The notes below the pieces were generated by a model, which saw only the letters and a program-made list of their open reading frames with translations, was not told where the DNA came from and searched no databases. Both the position numbers and the translations under genes were made by a program. 33,788 nt of DNA from Planctomycetota bacterium (GTDB lineage Bacteria > Planctomycetota > UBA1135 > GCA-002686595): positions 1 to 33,788 of the forward strand of contig JALWOP010000474.1 of assembly GCA_027083445.1 (NCBI GenBank), given 5' to 3'. Shown piece by piece: positions 8,554 to 16,106 of the stretch (position 1 is the first letter of the stretch; every line of letters starts with the position of its first letter).

Positions 8554-9765
8554 CTAGGCACCGGCCGCGGCCAGGACCTCGTCATCCGTCAGTTGCCGAG
8601 GCGTCTGCTTGGCCTTCGCCAGTACGCGGGAGACCCGCTCATCGGTCGGCTCCACCCCGTGTCGCTGAAGGACCCAGGTGACGTTGGACTTGCCGCTCAT
8701 GGGACCCACGGCGATGACCTGCTGCAGGCCGAAGAGCTCCGCCGGGACGCCCGAGTAGACCCGGTTGGCGAGCCAGTGGTCGCCCTTGCGGAAGGCCTTG
8801 ATCACGGCCGCGGCATGGACTCCCGTCGAGGTTTCGAAGGCGTCCTTGCCGAAGACCGGATAGTTGGGGGCGATGGGCAGGTCGATGTACTGCGAGGCCT
8901 TCTTGACGTAGGTGCCGAGGCTCGTCAAGTCACGGTCGATCCAGCCAAGGAGCTGGAGGTTGACCAGGAGCAGGTCCATCTCGGTGTTGCCGGTGCGTTC
9001 GCCAACTCCCATGGCGGTGCCGTGGATGCGCGTAGCCCCCGCCTCGATCGCGGCCAGAGCGTTGATCAACCCCAGTCCGCGATCTCGATGACCATGCCAA
9101 TCGATCCCCACGTCGGCCCCGGACTCCTCGACGATGCCCTTCACGAAACGAATCAGCCGTCGCACCCCCGAGGGGGTGGCGTGGCCGCAGGTATCACAGA
9201 CGCAGATGCGTTGAGTGCCGGCATCGATCGCGGTTTGATAGAGCGCACGAACGGTCTCGGGGTCGGCGCGGCTCGTGTCCTCGGTCACGAACATCGAGGG
9301 CAGGCCCTCCCGAGTGCAGAATGAGATCGCTTCCTTGACGAAGCCCAGCATGCGGTCGAGCTGCCAGTTTTCGGCGTACTGGCGGATCGGGCTGGAGCCG
9401 ATGAAGGCGCAGACTTCGACCGGTGCTCCCACAGCCTGCTGGATGTCGGCGGCAGGGGCGATGTCTGCGATCAGTGTGCGACAGGCGACGTTGGGGGTGA
9501 TCGAGAGATCGAGCATTTCCCGGCTGAGAGCCAGGATGTGTTCGCGGGCCTTTTCCGAGGCGCCGGGCAGCCCCACATCGGCGGTGTCGATGCCGAGCCC
9601 GTCCATGAGGTGCAGCAGCTCGATCTTCTCGTCGAGCTCCGGGTCCCGGGCGGAGGGGCTCTGGAGGCCGTCACGCAGGGTCTCGTCGTCGAGCTGGACC
9701 CGCTCGGTGGGAGCGGGTTCCTCGTTCCAGTCGTAGATCAGGTCGGCCTGGGAGGGATCGGTCAT
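8554..9765 (-). CDS. DRE-TIM metallolyase, isopropylmalate/homocitrate synthase family
   Basis: This 403-residue enzyme belongs to the TIM-barrel family that condenses acetyl-CoA with a 2-oxo acid (isopropylmalate, citramalate and homocitrate synthases) and includes HMG-CoA lyase. The N-terminal signature is DETLRDGLQSP (about residues 27-37), with VEVCAFIGSSPIR in mid-barrel. The metal-binding His pair lies in DWHGHRDRGLGL and the glycine/Asn loop in GVGERTGNTEMD. It lacks the C-terminal allosteric domain of full-length LeuA (about 500 residues). The usual HxHND motif reads HGHRD here, an Arg for Asn change that may alter substrate choice. I cannot assign the substrate. Start ATG 9765 lacks a Shine-Dalgarno sequence, but TACAAT ends 8 bases upstream; the in-frame extension to 9927 looks non-coding and would run through a terminator-like hairpin. 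Confidence 0.88.
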   Translation of the reverse strand: MTDPSQADLIYDWNEEPAPTERVQLDDETLRDGLQSPSARDPELDEKIELLHLMDGLGIDTADVGLPGASEKAREHILALSREMLDLSITPNVACRTLIADIAPAADIQQAVGAPVEVCAFIGSSPIRQYAENWQLDRMLGFVKEAISFCTREGLPSMFVTEDTSRADPETVRALYQTAIDAGTQRICVCDTCGHATPSGVRRLIRFVKGIVEESGADVGIDWHGHRDRGLGLINALAAIEAGATRIHGTAMGVGERTGNTEMDLLLVNLQLLGWIDRDLTSLGTYVKKASQYIDLPIAPNYPVFGKDAFETSTGVHAAAVIKAFRKGDHWLANRVYSGVPAELFGLQQVIAVGPMSGKSNVTWVLQRHGVEPTDERVSRVLAKAKQTPRQLTDDEVLAAAGA

Positions 9766-9773
9766 GGCAGGGG

Positions 9774-9801
9774 ATTGTAGTCCACCCTGCGAAGAGGTCG
9801 A
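9774..9801 (-). promoter_or_regulatory. Putative promoter of the acyltransferase gene
   Basis: Read on the minus strand, TCGACC (9801-9796) is followed 16 bases later by TACAAT (9779-9774). The -10 box ends 8 bases before ATG 9765, so the transcript would start at or just before the start codon. Confidence 0.4.
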
Positions 9802-9901
9802 GGGTACCCCTGGGGGGGAGTCCCGTATCCGGACCCGCCTGAATCGCGTGCCCTGGGCGCTTTCCCAGCGGGGGGAGCTCTTCCCCGCCCCGCCAATGCG
9901 C

Positions 9902-9937
9902 GGGGGCACGAGTGCTGTTGACAGCACCCGTGCCCCC
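9902..9937 (-). terminator. Strong hairpin after the pseudopilin gene
   Basis: A 9-bp outer stem (GGGGGCACG and CGTGCCCCC) continues after one mismatch into a 6-bp inner stem (GTGCTG and CAGCAC) around loop TTGA. It lies 25 bases past the pseudopilin stop. No T-run follows on either strand, so it may act as a factor-assisted terminator or an mRNA 3' stabiliser rather than a classical intrinsic terminator. Confidence 0.6.
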
Positions 9938-9961
9938 AGGCGAGACGGAGAGGCGTGGACC

Positions 9962-10534
9962 CTAGTAGTAGAGCAGGATCCAGCAGTACTTGCTCGACGA
10001 GCTCCAGCGCACGCGGCCCGAGTCGGTCCAGGTACCCTTGACGCCCTTGTCGAGGGCTGCGTCGATCTGCTTGGCGGCTTCCTCGGGGATACCCGAGAGC
10101 CAGAGCATGTTGCCGGTCGAGGTCACGTCCTCGGTGCCGTCACCGTCCACGTCGAAACCTCGAATCCAACTATTGGCCTGGACGTTGTTGTAGACGTGCA
10201 GACTGCCGTAGGGGTTGGAGCCGTTGTGGGTCAGGGGAGCCTCGATGTAGGGGCCGTTCCAACCGGCGACGGATGTCTGGGTTCCAGACAGCTTGCGGTG
10301 TGTCGCCGCGTAGTTGGTGTATTCGTAGGCGTACTGACCCGTATCGGCGTGGTAGAGCGAGCAGGCGGTGCGCAGGGTGTCGACCAGGGAGAGGATCTTG
10401 GCCGTCTTGCCCTTTTCGACCAGGCTGCCGGAGCGGAAGCTGACGACGCCGACCAGGATGGCCAGGATCGTCATGGTCACGACGAGTTCGATCAGGGAGA
10501 AACCGGAACGGGTGGAGTGCGAGGAATGATTCAT
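9962..10534 (-). CDS. Type II secretion/type IV pilin-like pseudopilin
   Basis: This 190-residue protein has a class III prepilin leader: a short N-terminus (MNHSSHSTRS) then GFSLIELVV, where prepilin peptidase cuts after the Gly and methylates the Phe. The hydrophobic helix covers about residues 12-33. Residues 34-190 form a GspG-like globular head with LVDTLRTACSLYHADTGQY, the typical alpha-helix plus sampling region, and an Asp/Gly loop (FDVDGDGTEDV) that could bind calcium as in GspG. Its job would be in a pseudopilus of a type II secretion machine, but no other secretion gene is nearby; isolated pseudopilin genes are common in planctomycetes. It stands alone, bounded by the divergent lysC gene upstream and a strong hairpin downstream. 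No clear Shine-Dalgarno sequence precedes ATG 10534. Confidence 0.92.
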   Translation of the reverse strand: MNHSSHSTRSGFSLIELVVTMTILAILVGVVSFRSGSLVEKGKTAKILSLVDTLRTACSLYHADTGQYAYEYTNYAATHRKLSGTQTSVAGWNGPYIEAPLTHNGSNPYGSLHVYNNVQANSWIRGFDVDGDGTEDVTSTGNMLWLSGIPEEAAKQIDAALDKGVKGTWTDSGRVRWSSSSKYCWILLYY

Positions 10535-10622
10535 GGGGTCGATACTTGGGGGGGAGAGGGGGCAGCCGAACTCCGTTCACTGCCCTTCTCGTCGTGGGCC
10601 CCCTCGGTTCTTGACTGAAAGG

Positions 10623-10676
10623 GAGAGGAGTCCCCCTGGAATTCCTCTCGATTTGGGGCAACGCCCTCCCTGGCGT
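10623..10676. repeat. Two small inverted repeats in the divergent lysC/pseudopilin spacer
   Basis: GAGAGGA (10623-10629) pairs with TCCTCTC (10643-10649), and ACGCC (10661-10665) pairs with GGCGT (10672-10676). They lie just upstream of the putative lysC -10 box and may be operators or leader structure, but they are short enough to be chance. Confidence 0.25.
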
Positions 10677-10700
10677 GTAGTCCGCCCACCCGGGGCGGGT

Positions 10701-10706
10701 TAGGTT
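10701..10706 (+). promoter_or_regulatory. Putative -10 box for a leaderless lysC mRNA
   Basis: TAGGTT ends exactly 6 bases before GTG 10713, the spacing expected when the start codon is the first transcribed codon. No Shine-Dalgarno sequence is present; the -35 region is weak. Confidence 0.35.
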
Positions 10707-10712
10707 CCCAGC

Positions 10713-12044
10713 GTGGGACCCAAGAGTGTGCTCAAGTTCGGAGGCGCGGCCCTGACCGACGCTGCGGCCGTGCGCAGGGTGTGCACGGTTGTCGATGACT
10801 GGCGGACCCGGGAGGGGACCGGCCCCGTGGTGGTGGTCAGCGCCTTCGAGGGGATGACCGACGCCCTCGAAGAGCTCGCCTATGAGGCGGCGCGGGGGCG
10901 GGGCGACCTCGGGCCGGTGCGCGTGCGCCACCGGGCGCTCCTGCGACAGCTCGAGCTGCCCTCGGATCTGCTCGACCGCTACTGGCGCAACCTGGCCGCC
11001 CTCCTGGTCGAGGTGGCGAGCGAGAACCCGCTCGCCCCGGCCTCCCTCGACCGGGTGCTCTCCTTCGGCGAACGCCTCTCGGCGCGCATCATCGCCCGGG
11101 CCCTGGGTCGCTACGGCGTCCCCGCCACCCCGGTCGATGCCTGGGACCTGGGCCTCGTGACCGACTCGCGCCACGGACAGGCCCGTCCCCTCGAGGGGCA
11201 GGGGGCCGCCATCGCCGCTGCCCTACGCGAGGTTCCGGGGGTACCGATCGTGACCGGGTTTCTGGCCAAGGATCAACGCGGGCGCCTGACGACCCTGGGG
11301 CGCAACGGCTCCGATTTGACGGCGGCCATCCTCGCGGAGGCACTCGGCGCCGGAGAGCTCGTCTACTGGAAGGGGGTACCGGGCATCTTGACGGCGGACC
11401 CCGCGGATGTGCCCGAGGCTCGCCTCCTGCCCCAGCTCACCTACGCCGAGGCCGGCGAGTTGGCCTTCCACGGGGCCGAGGTGTTGCACCCCGCCGCGGT
11501 CGCACCCGCACGACGGGCCCGCGTGAAGGTTCGGGTGGCCTCGCTGGCGGACCCGCAGGCCCCCGGGACGACCCTGGTCGAGCGCTCCGAGGGGGCCGGA
11601 CCCCGCGCAGTCGCCGTCCGTGATGAGCTGCTTCTCTTGCGCCTGGCGATCGAGTTACCGGAGGAAGCGGCCACCCAGGCCGCGCGGCTGTTCGGCGTGC
11701 TCGGGGATTGTGATGTAACGCCGTGGCTCACCGGCAGCGAGGATGGCTGCGTCTGGGCTTTGGTGGATCGCGGGTTACCGATTCCGACCGTCTTGGAACG
11801 CCTGGGGAGCGAAGCGTCGGTCGAGCGCGACCTGGCGACGGTCACCCTCGTGGGTCAGGACGTGGGCTGCGATCCAGACCTCGTGCGAGCAGCGAGCGCG
11901 CGCCTGGCGGGGGTGGGGATCGTCCCCAGGCGGGCCGCGGTCGCTACCCGGGCGCTGGTCGAGGTCGTGGATCGTGACCGGCGGCGTGCAGCGGCGCGTG
12001 CTCTGCACAGCCTGATCCCCGATCGAGCCCTGCTTCAGAATTGA
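10713..12044 (+). CDS. lysC: Aspartate kinase
   Basis: This 443-residue enzyme phosphorylates aspartate, the first step toward lysine, threonine, methionine and diaminopimelate. The amino acid kinase domain fills about residues 1-290, with the nucleotide motif VLKFGGAAL near the N-terminus, LDRVLSFGERLSARI, the substrate region GFLAKDQRGRLTTLGRNGSDLTAA, and the ADP contact YWKGVPGILTADP. The C-terminal 150 residues form a tandem ACT-type regulatory region, which usually gives feedback inhibition by lysine or threonine. The length matches monofunctional aspartokinases. GG-AA replaces the more common GG-TS after KF, a tolerated change. It starts with GTG directly after a TAGGTT box. The acyltransferase of the isopropylmalate/homocitrate family lies across the pseudopilin gene, but no other lysine pathway gene is in view. 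Confidence 0.94.
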   Translation: MGPKSVLKFGGAALTDAAAVRRVCTVVDDWRTREGTGPVVVVSAFEGMTDALEELAYEAARGRGDLGPVRVRHRALLRQLELPSDLLDRYWRNLAALLVEVASENPLAPASLDRVLSFGERLSARIIARALGRYGVPATPVDAWDLGLVTDSRHGQARPLEGQGAAIAAALREVPGVPIVTGFLAKDQRGRLTTLGRNGSDLTAAILAEALGAGELVYWKGVPGILTADPADVPEARLLPQLTYAEAGELAFHGAEVLHPAAVAPARRARVKVRVASLADPQAPGTTLVERSEGAGPRAVAVRDELLLLRLAIELPEEAATQAARLFGVLGDCDVTPWLTGSEDGCVWALVDRGLPIPTVLERLGSEASVERDLATVTLVGQDVGCDPDLVRAASARLAGVGIVPRRAAVATRALVEVVDRDRRRAAARALHSLIPDRALLQN

Positions 12045-12091
12045 CCGGGAGGGGGTTCTTCCCCGGCCGGGCTGTGCCAGACTTGCCGTCC

Positions 12092-13465
12092 ATGACCTCC
12101 TCCCCGGACACCGCAGGCGCCCGCCGCCGCTTCCGCGAACTCAGCGAAGAGTCTCCGGAGCGCGCCGCACGCATGCTGGCCGCCGCTCACCCGGCCGATG
12201 CTGCGCTTTTCCTCCTGGATGCCGAGGAGGAGAATGCACGCCGAGCGTTCGCCGAGCTGACCCCCGAGGAGCAGGCTGCGGTCTTGGAGCAGGCCGACGA
12301 GGGGCTGACCCAAACGCTCACCGCCGACCTCAGTCCCCACGCGCTGAAGGAGATCGTCGAGGAACTGCCGTCGGACGAGGCGGTGGATGTCTTGGCCGAG
12401 ATCGACGAGGGCGTTGTCGAAGACGTGCTCGATTCGCTCGAGGCCGAGGATGCGGAGGAACTCCGGGTCCTGCGCTCCTACGACCCCGAGAGCGCCGGCG
12501 GGGTGATGACGACCGACTTCGTGACCGTTCCGGCGGATGCGCACGTTCTCGATGCGGTCAAAGCCCTCAAGCGAGAGGGCGAGGACGATGAGGAGGGGCT
12601 CGGGGTCTTCGTCGTCGATGCGGCCGGCCACCCCGTCGGCTATCTCTCCGAGCACGCCCTGCTGAGCAACCCGGTCCACGACCAGGTCAGCGAGGTGATG
12701 ACCGAGCCCTACCTGGTCGGGGTCGACGAGGACCAGGAGACAGCCGCCAGCATCCTGCACCGCTACGATCTGCAGGCGCTCGGCGTCGTCGATGTCGGAG
12801 GGGTGCTCGTCGGGGTGATCTCCCAAGAGGACGCCCGCGATGTCCTCGAAGAGGAGTTCACCGAGGACCTGCACCGCATGGTCGGTACCGGGAGCGAGCA
12901 GCAGACCCGTCTGCCGATCCTGCGTCGCGTGCGGCAGCGTATGCCGCTGATGGTCGTGACCGTCATCGGCGGTCTGGCCAGCGCCAAACTGATGGCTCTC
13001 TTGACTCCCTCCGGCGCCTCTACGGCGGGAGGTTCGGCAGGCGAAATGCAGGCCGTCCTGCGCTACCTGCCCCTGATCATCGGGCTGGCCGGAAACGTAG
13101 GGGTGCAGTCGTCAACCATCCTGGTACGGGCGTTCGCGACCCAAGAGGTCGGGCCGGAACGGGAGCTGTCGGTCCTCGGCTCAGAGGTGATGACCGGAAC
13201 CCTGATCGGCCTCATCTGTGGAATGGCCACCTTCTTCGTCGCCTCCTGGATCGAAGGTGACTGGCCACTCGGCGCGGCCGTCTCCCTGGCGATCTTCGCC
13301 GCCGTGGCCTGGGCCGCGATTCTGGGCTGTGCGGTCCCCATGGGATGCCGGCGGCTGAATATCGATCCAGCGGTCGTGGCCGGGCCCTTCCTGATCAGTC
13401 TCTCCGACATCTCCGGGGTGAGCATCTACATCCTCGTCGCCACCCACCTGGTCGGGTTGGGTTAG
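12092..13465 (+). CDS. mgtE: MgtE-type magnesium channel
   Basis: This 457-residue protein is a Mg2+-gated magnesium channel of the inner membrane. An acidic helical N domain covers about residues 1-130 (HPADAALFLLDAEEENARRAF, then the SPHALKEIVEELPSDEAVDVL repeat). A CBS pair covers about 131-255 (YDPESAGGVMTTDFVTVP; VSEVMTEPYLVGVDED). Five membrane helices lie from about 287 to 457. The pore signature PLIIGLAGNVGVQSS and the final-helix Asp of FLISLSDISGVSIY, corresponding to the pore Asp of Thermus MgtE, are both present. ATG 12092 gives the usual N-terminus; a TTG at 12041 overlapping the lysC stop would add 17 untypical residues. CAGACT ends 8 bases before the ATG and no Shine-Dalgarno sequence is seen. 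Confidence 0.94.
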   Translation: MTSSPDTAGARRRFRELSEESPERAARMLAAAHPADAALFLLDAEEENARRAFAELTPEEQAAVLEQADEGLTQTLTADLSPHALKEIVEELPSDEAVDVLAEIDEGVVEDVLDSLEAEDAEELRVLRSYDPESAGGVMTTDFVTVPADAHVLDAVKALKREGEDDEEGLGVFVVDAAGHPVGYLSEHALLSNPVHDQVSEVMTEPYLVGVDEDQETAASILHRYDLQALGVVDVGGVLVGVISQEDARDVLEEEFTEDLHRMVGTGSEQQTRLPILRRVRQRMPLMVVTVIGGLASAKLMALLTPSGASTAGGSAGEMQAVLRYLPLIIGLAGNVGVQSSTILVRAFATQEVGPERELSVLGSEVMTGTLIGLICGMATFFVASWIEGDWPLGAAVSLAIFAAVAWAAILGCAVPMGCRRLNIDPAVVAGPFLISLSDISGVSIYILVATHLVGLG

Positions 13466-13548
13466 GCGTAGGTGACGCGGTCACAGGGTCCTGGAGGGCT
13501 CGGCTCCTCCCCCTACCCTTCTCCTCCGGTGGACGCTGGAATAGAGCC

Positions 13549-14664
13549 GTGAGCGGGCGACGAGTTCGACGAATCCTGTGGACCCTGGCGATCTGCATCC
13601 TGGGTGTGCTCGGGCTGCGCACTCTGGTGGGGGATCTCTTCCAGGTCAGCTCGTCGTCCATGGAGCCCTTTCTGTGGCCCGGGGAAGTGATCTTGGTGAC
13701 CTATGACCACTCCCCGCCCAGGCGCATGGAGCTCGTCGTCTTCAAACGCCGGGGCGAGTACGTCATCAAGCGTGTGGCCGGCCTTGGAGGCGAGGCGGGC
13801 GAGGATGTGCGCATCGACAGCAACGGCGACCTGCAGATCGACGGACACTACCTCGCCGCCGATCTGCCCCGGCCCCGCATCCTGCTCTTCGATCAGGAGC
13901 AGCAGGACATCGAGCGCTACTTCGCGCACGGTAGCTCCCGGGGCGACCCTTGGCGGAAGGAAGGGGATGTGCTCGAGCTCGATGCGCGCCAGGTGAAGCC
14001 CGGCCAGGCGGGGGGGCTCCTGCGCTACCACCCGCGGCTGCTCGACAACTACCTCGACCAGGCGGGGGGAATCGTCGAAGGGCAGGAGACCGTAGCCGAT
14101 GCAGCGGTGGCCTGCGAGGTGCGTTTCCTGGAGAGGGGAGGCCTCTTCCGCATCGGTCTCAAGGAGGGCGGGGATACCTTTTGGCTGCGCGTCGACCTCA
14201 CCCAGCAAGACTCCCGGCTGGAACTACTCCGAGCGAGCAAGGAGGGCATGGAGACCCTGGCGGAGGTGCAGATCGAGGTGGAGCTGGAGAGCTGGATCCC
14301 CGTCTCATTCGAGAACATCGACAACCATCTCAGTGCGCGTTTCGGCGCGACACGGCTCGGTTTTTCCTATGACTTCAACCATCCAGCGGAGTCCTCCCTG
14401 GGTGAGCGCATCAAGTTGGGCGGTGAGGCCTGCCGGCTCGAACTGCGCCGGCTGCGCGTCTGGCGCGATCTGCACTACACCGCGCGGGGACACTACGCGG
14501 TCGGGGGGCGCTATCCCCTGGAGGCGGGCAAGCTCTTCGTGCTCGGGGACAACTCCGCCAACAGCATGGATTCCAGGGAGTATGGAGCGATCGATGCCGA
14601 CCAGGTCATCGGTAGGCCACGACTCGTCGTCTGGCCCCCTTCCGCGATCCGGTGGCTGAATTGA
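13549..14664 (+). CDS. lepB: Signal peptidase I with a large inserted beta-sandwich domain
   Basis: This 371-residue S26 peptidase would cut signal peptides at the outer face of the inner membrane. One N-terminal helix (about residues 8-26) is followed by the nucleophile box SSSSMEP (Ser37) and the general base box GEYVIKRVAG (Lys74). The closing box LGDNSANSMDSREYG lies at about 332-346, so all catalytic boxes are present. Typical enzymes of this kind have far fewer residues between boxes D and E; here about 220 residues intervene, of which about 165-310 look like a LamG/concanavalin-like sandwich (CEVRFLERGGLFRIGLKEGG ... SWIPVSFENIDNHLSARFG). The GTG start at 13549 is chosen because upstream in-frame residues belong to the overlapping MgtE region; GGAA lies 8-11 bases before it. 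Confidence 0.9.
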   Translation: MSGRRVRRILWTLAICILGVLGLRTLVGDLFQVSSSSMEPFLWPGEVILVTYDHSPPRRMELVVFKRRGEYVIKRVAGLGGEAGEDVRIDSNGDLQIDGHYLAADLPRPRILLFDQEQQDIERYFAHGSSRGDPWRKEGDVLELDARQVKPGQAGGLLRYHPRLLDNYLDQAGGIVEGQETVADAAVACEVRFLERGGLFRIGLKEGGDTFWLRVDLTQQDSRLELLRASKEGMETLAEVQIEVELESWIPVSFENIDNHLSARFGATRLGFSYDFNHPAESSLGERIKLGGEACRLELRRLRVWRDLHYTARGHYAVGGRYPLEAGKLFVLGDNSANSMDSREYGAIDADQVIGRPRLVVWPPSAIRWLN

Positions 14665-14736
14665 CACGGAGGTGATGGGGGACGGGTTCGAATTGGGACC
14701 GCGTGGGCCGAAACCCAGGCGCGCGAGCGGGGTTCG

Positions 14737-15354
14737 ATGGGTGGCATGAAGCTTCCGGGGAGCCCCGCCGAAGACCAGGGTGCCGCACTGATGCGTGCTT
14801 GGCAGGCTGGTGACGAGAGTGCCTTCGAGGCGCTCGTCGAGACCTATGCAGGCCAGGTCTATGCCCTATTGACCCGCTTTCTGGGGCGTGCTGCGGTGCG
14901 CGAGGACCTGGTCCAGGAGGTTTTCCTGAGGGTGATCGGCGCCCGGGACCGCTACGTTCCCAGTGCCCGTTTCAGCACTTGGCTCTATCGCATCGCCTTC
15001 AATCTGGCGGTCAACGAGACCCAGCGTCGCGGCGGGCGGGCGCTCCAGTCCCTCGACGAGGGCGAGGGGGATGGGGAGACCCTGCGCATCGACCCCCGCG
15101 ACGAGCGTTCTCCCGATCCTTCCCAGGGGCTCGAGCGGGAGGACGCGGTGAGCGCCGTGCGCGCGGCGATCGCGGCCCTTCCCCAGCAGCAACGTCTCGC
15201 TCTGATCCTGGCCAAGTACCACGACATGCCCTACGCGGAGATCGGTCAGGTGCTCGGATCGAGTGAAAAGGCGATCAAGTCACTCATCCACCGGGCCAGA
15301 GAGACCCTGCGGATTCGGTTGGCCCCTTTCCTGGAGGCGGAAGAATGGGCATGA
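14737..15354 (+). CDS. ECF sigma factor (RpoE-like)
   Basis: This 205-residue extracytoplasmic function sigma factor has region 2 from about residue 18 to 90 (AWQAGDESAFEALVETYAGQVYALL, VREDLVQEVFLRV, FSTWLYRIAFNLAVNETQRR) and region 4 from about 140 to 195 (IAALPQQQRLALILAKYHDMPYAEIGQVLGSSEKAIKSLIHRARETL). The linker is acidic. It begins a three-gene operon: its stop overlaps the start of the anti-sigma gene, and the third gene overlaps in turn, the standard layout for a membrane-controlled envelope stress switch. ATG 14737 and ATG 14746 are both possible starts; neither has a strong Shine-Dalgarno sequence. I see no clear autoregulatory ECF promoter (GGAAC/CGTC type) in the 72 bases upstream. 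Confidence 0.95.
   Translation: MGGMKLPGSPAEDQGAALMRAWQAGDESAFEALVETYAGQVYALLTRFLGRAAVREDLVQEVFLRVIGARDRYVPSARFSTWLYRIAFNLAVNETQRRGGRALQSLDEGEGDGETLRIDPRDERSPDPSQGLEREDAVSAVRAAIAALPQQQRLALILAKYHDMPYAEIGQVLGSSEKAIKSLIHRARETLRIRLAPFLEAEEWA
15333..15337 (+). promoter_or_regulatory. Shine-Dalgarno sequence fixing the anti-sigma start
   Basis: GGAGG lies 7 bases before ATG 15345, an ideal distance, and 13 before the alternative ATG 15351 that would give a four-base stop/start overlap. The spacing favours 15345. Confidence 0.6.
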
Positions 15355-16106
15355 CCCGTGATTGCAACTCCTTCCGCGAGATGCTTGGAGGGGCTCTCGA
15401 GGCTTCCCTGCATGGCAGCGGGGAGGGCCTGCGCGTGCTCGGCTGGCACGAACATCTGCTGGCTTGCGAGGCCTGCCGCGAGTTGCTCGAACAGGAGGAG
15501 GCCCTCGAACTGCTCCTGGCCTCCCTGCCCGACCCCGTCCTGCCGCCGCAGCTAGCCGAGCGCTTGCTGGCACGTCTACGCGACCGCAGAGAGGCCGGCC
15601 TGGATGCTCTCCTGGACTTGGACCACGTCGAGCCACCGCCGGGCTTGGCGCGAGATGTGTGCCGCGGCCTTGCCCGAGATGCGATGGAAACGCGGCTCGA
15701 TGCTCTCCTCGATCGAGCGGGTGAACTGCCCGTTCCCGCAGGTCTGGCGGGTTCGGTACTGGCCGGCTTGCAGCGCGCCCGGAGATCCCGGCGCGGGGGA
15801 CCGCTCCTGCGACTCTCGCGCTCTCCCGCGTGGCGGGCTGCTCTCGCCGCGGGTCTGTTGATCGGACTGAGTTGGGCCCTGTGGGGAGCACTTGGAGAGA
15901 GGCCGGGCCAGACGGGTGGCGGCCGGCAGGTCGGTTCGAACCCCGTGCGTCACGAGTCAGGGCCCGTCGATCCCGACGAAGCGATCATCGCTTGGCTTCC
16001 GGCCCTGGAGTATTGGGAAGAGGTGCGCTCGCTCGATCCGCTCGAAGCCCAGATCATCGAGCACATGGATGATGTCGACGCGACACTCCTGGAGGAGGGT
16101 GGCTGA
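15345..16106 (+). CDS. Zinc-finger anti-sigma factor, membrane-anchored
   Basis: This 253-residue protein would hold the preceding ECF sigma factor at the membrane. The N-terminus carries an anti-sigma zinc finger of the HxxxCxxC type (WHEHLLACEACRELLEQ, about residues 34-50) with an upstream CNSF cysteine as a likely fourth ligand. A long Leu/Arg-rich helical linker follows with two similar segments (AGLDALLDLDHVEPPPGLARDV and RLDALLDRAGELPVPAGLAGSV), suggesting an internal duplication of about 50 residues. A single membrane helix lies near residues 164-184 (AALAAGLLIGLSWALWGALG). The outer part is short and acidic. It overlaps the sigma gene by 10 bases and the next gene by 1. Release of the sigma factor by proteolysis or zinc/redox change is inferred from the family, not shown. 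Confidence 0.87.
   Translation: MGMTRDCNSFREMLGGALEASLHGSGEGLRVLGWHEHLLACEACRELLEQEEALELLLASLPDPVLPPQLAERLLARLRDRREAGLDALLDLDHVEPPPGLARDVCRGLARDAMETRLDALLDRAGELPVPAGLAGSVLAGLQRARRSRRGGPLLRLSRSPAWRAALAAGLLIGLSWALWGALGERPGQTGGGRQVGSNPVRHESGPVDPDEAIIAWLPALEYWEEVRSLDPLEAQIIEHMDDVDATLLEEGG
16091..16099 (+). promoter_or_regulatory. Shine-Dalgarno sequence for the third operon gene
   Basis: GGAGGAGGG ends 6 bases before ATG 16106, whose A is also the last base of the anti-sigma stop codon. Confidence 0.6.

Noticed and set aside
12041-12091. TTG start for mgtE overlapping the lysC stop
   Set aside because: The added 17 residues do not resemble an MgtE N-terminus; ATG 12092 fits the family. The overlap remains a possible alternative.
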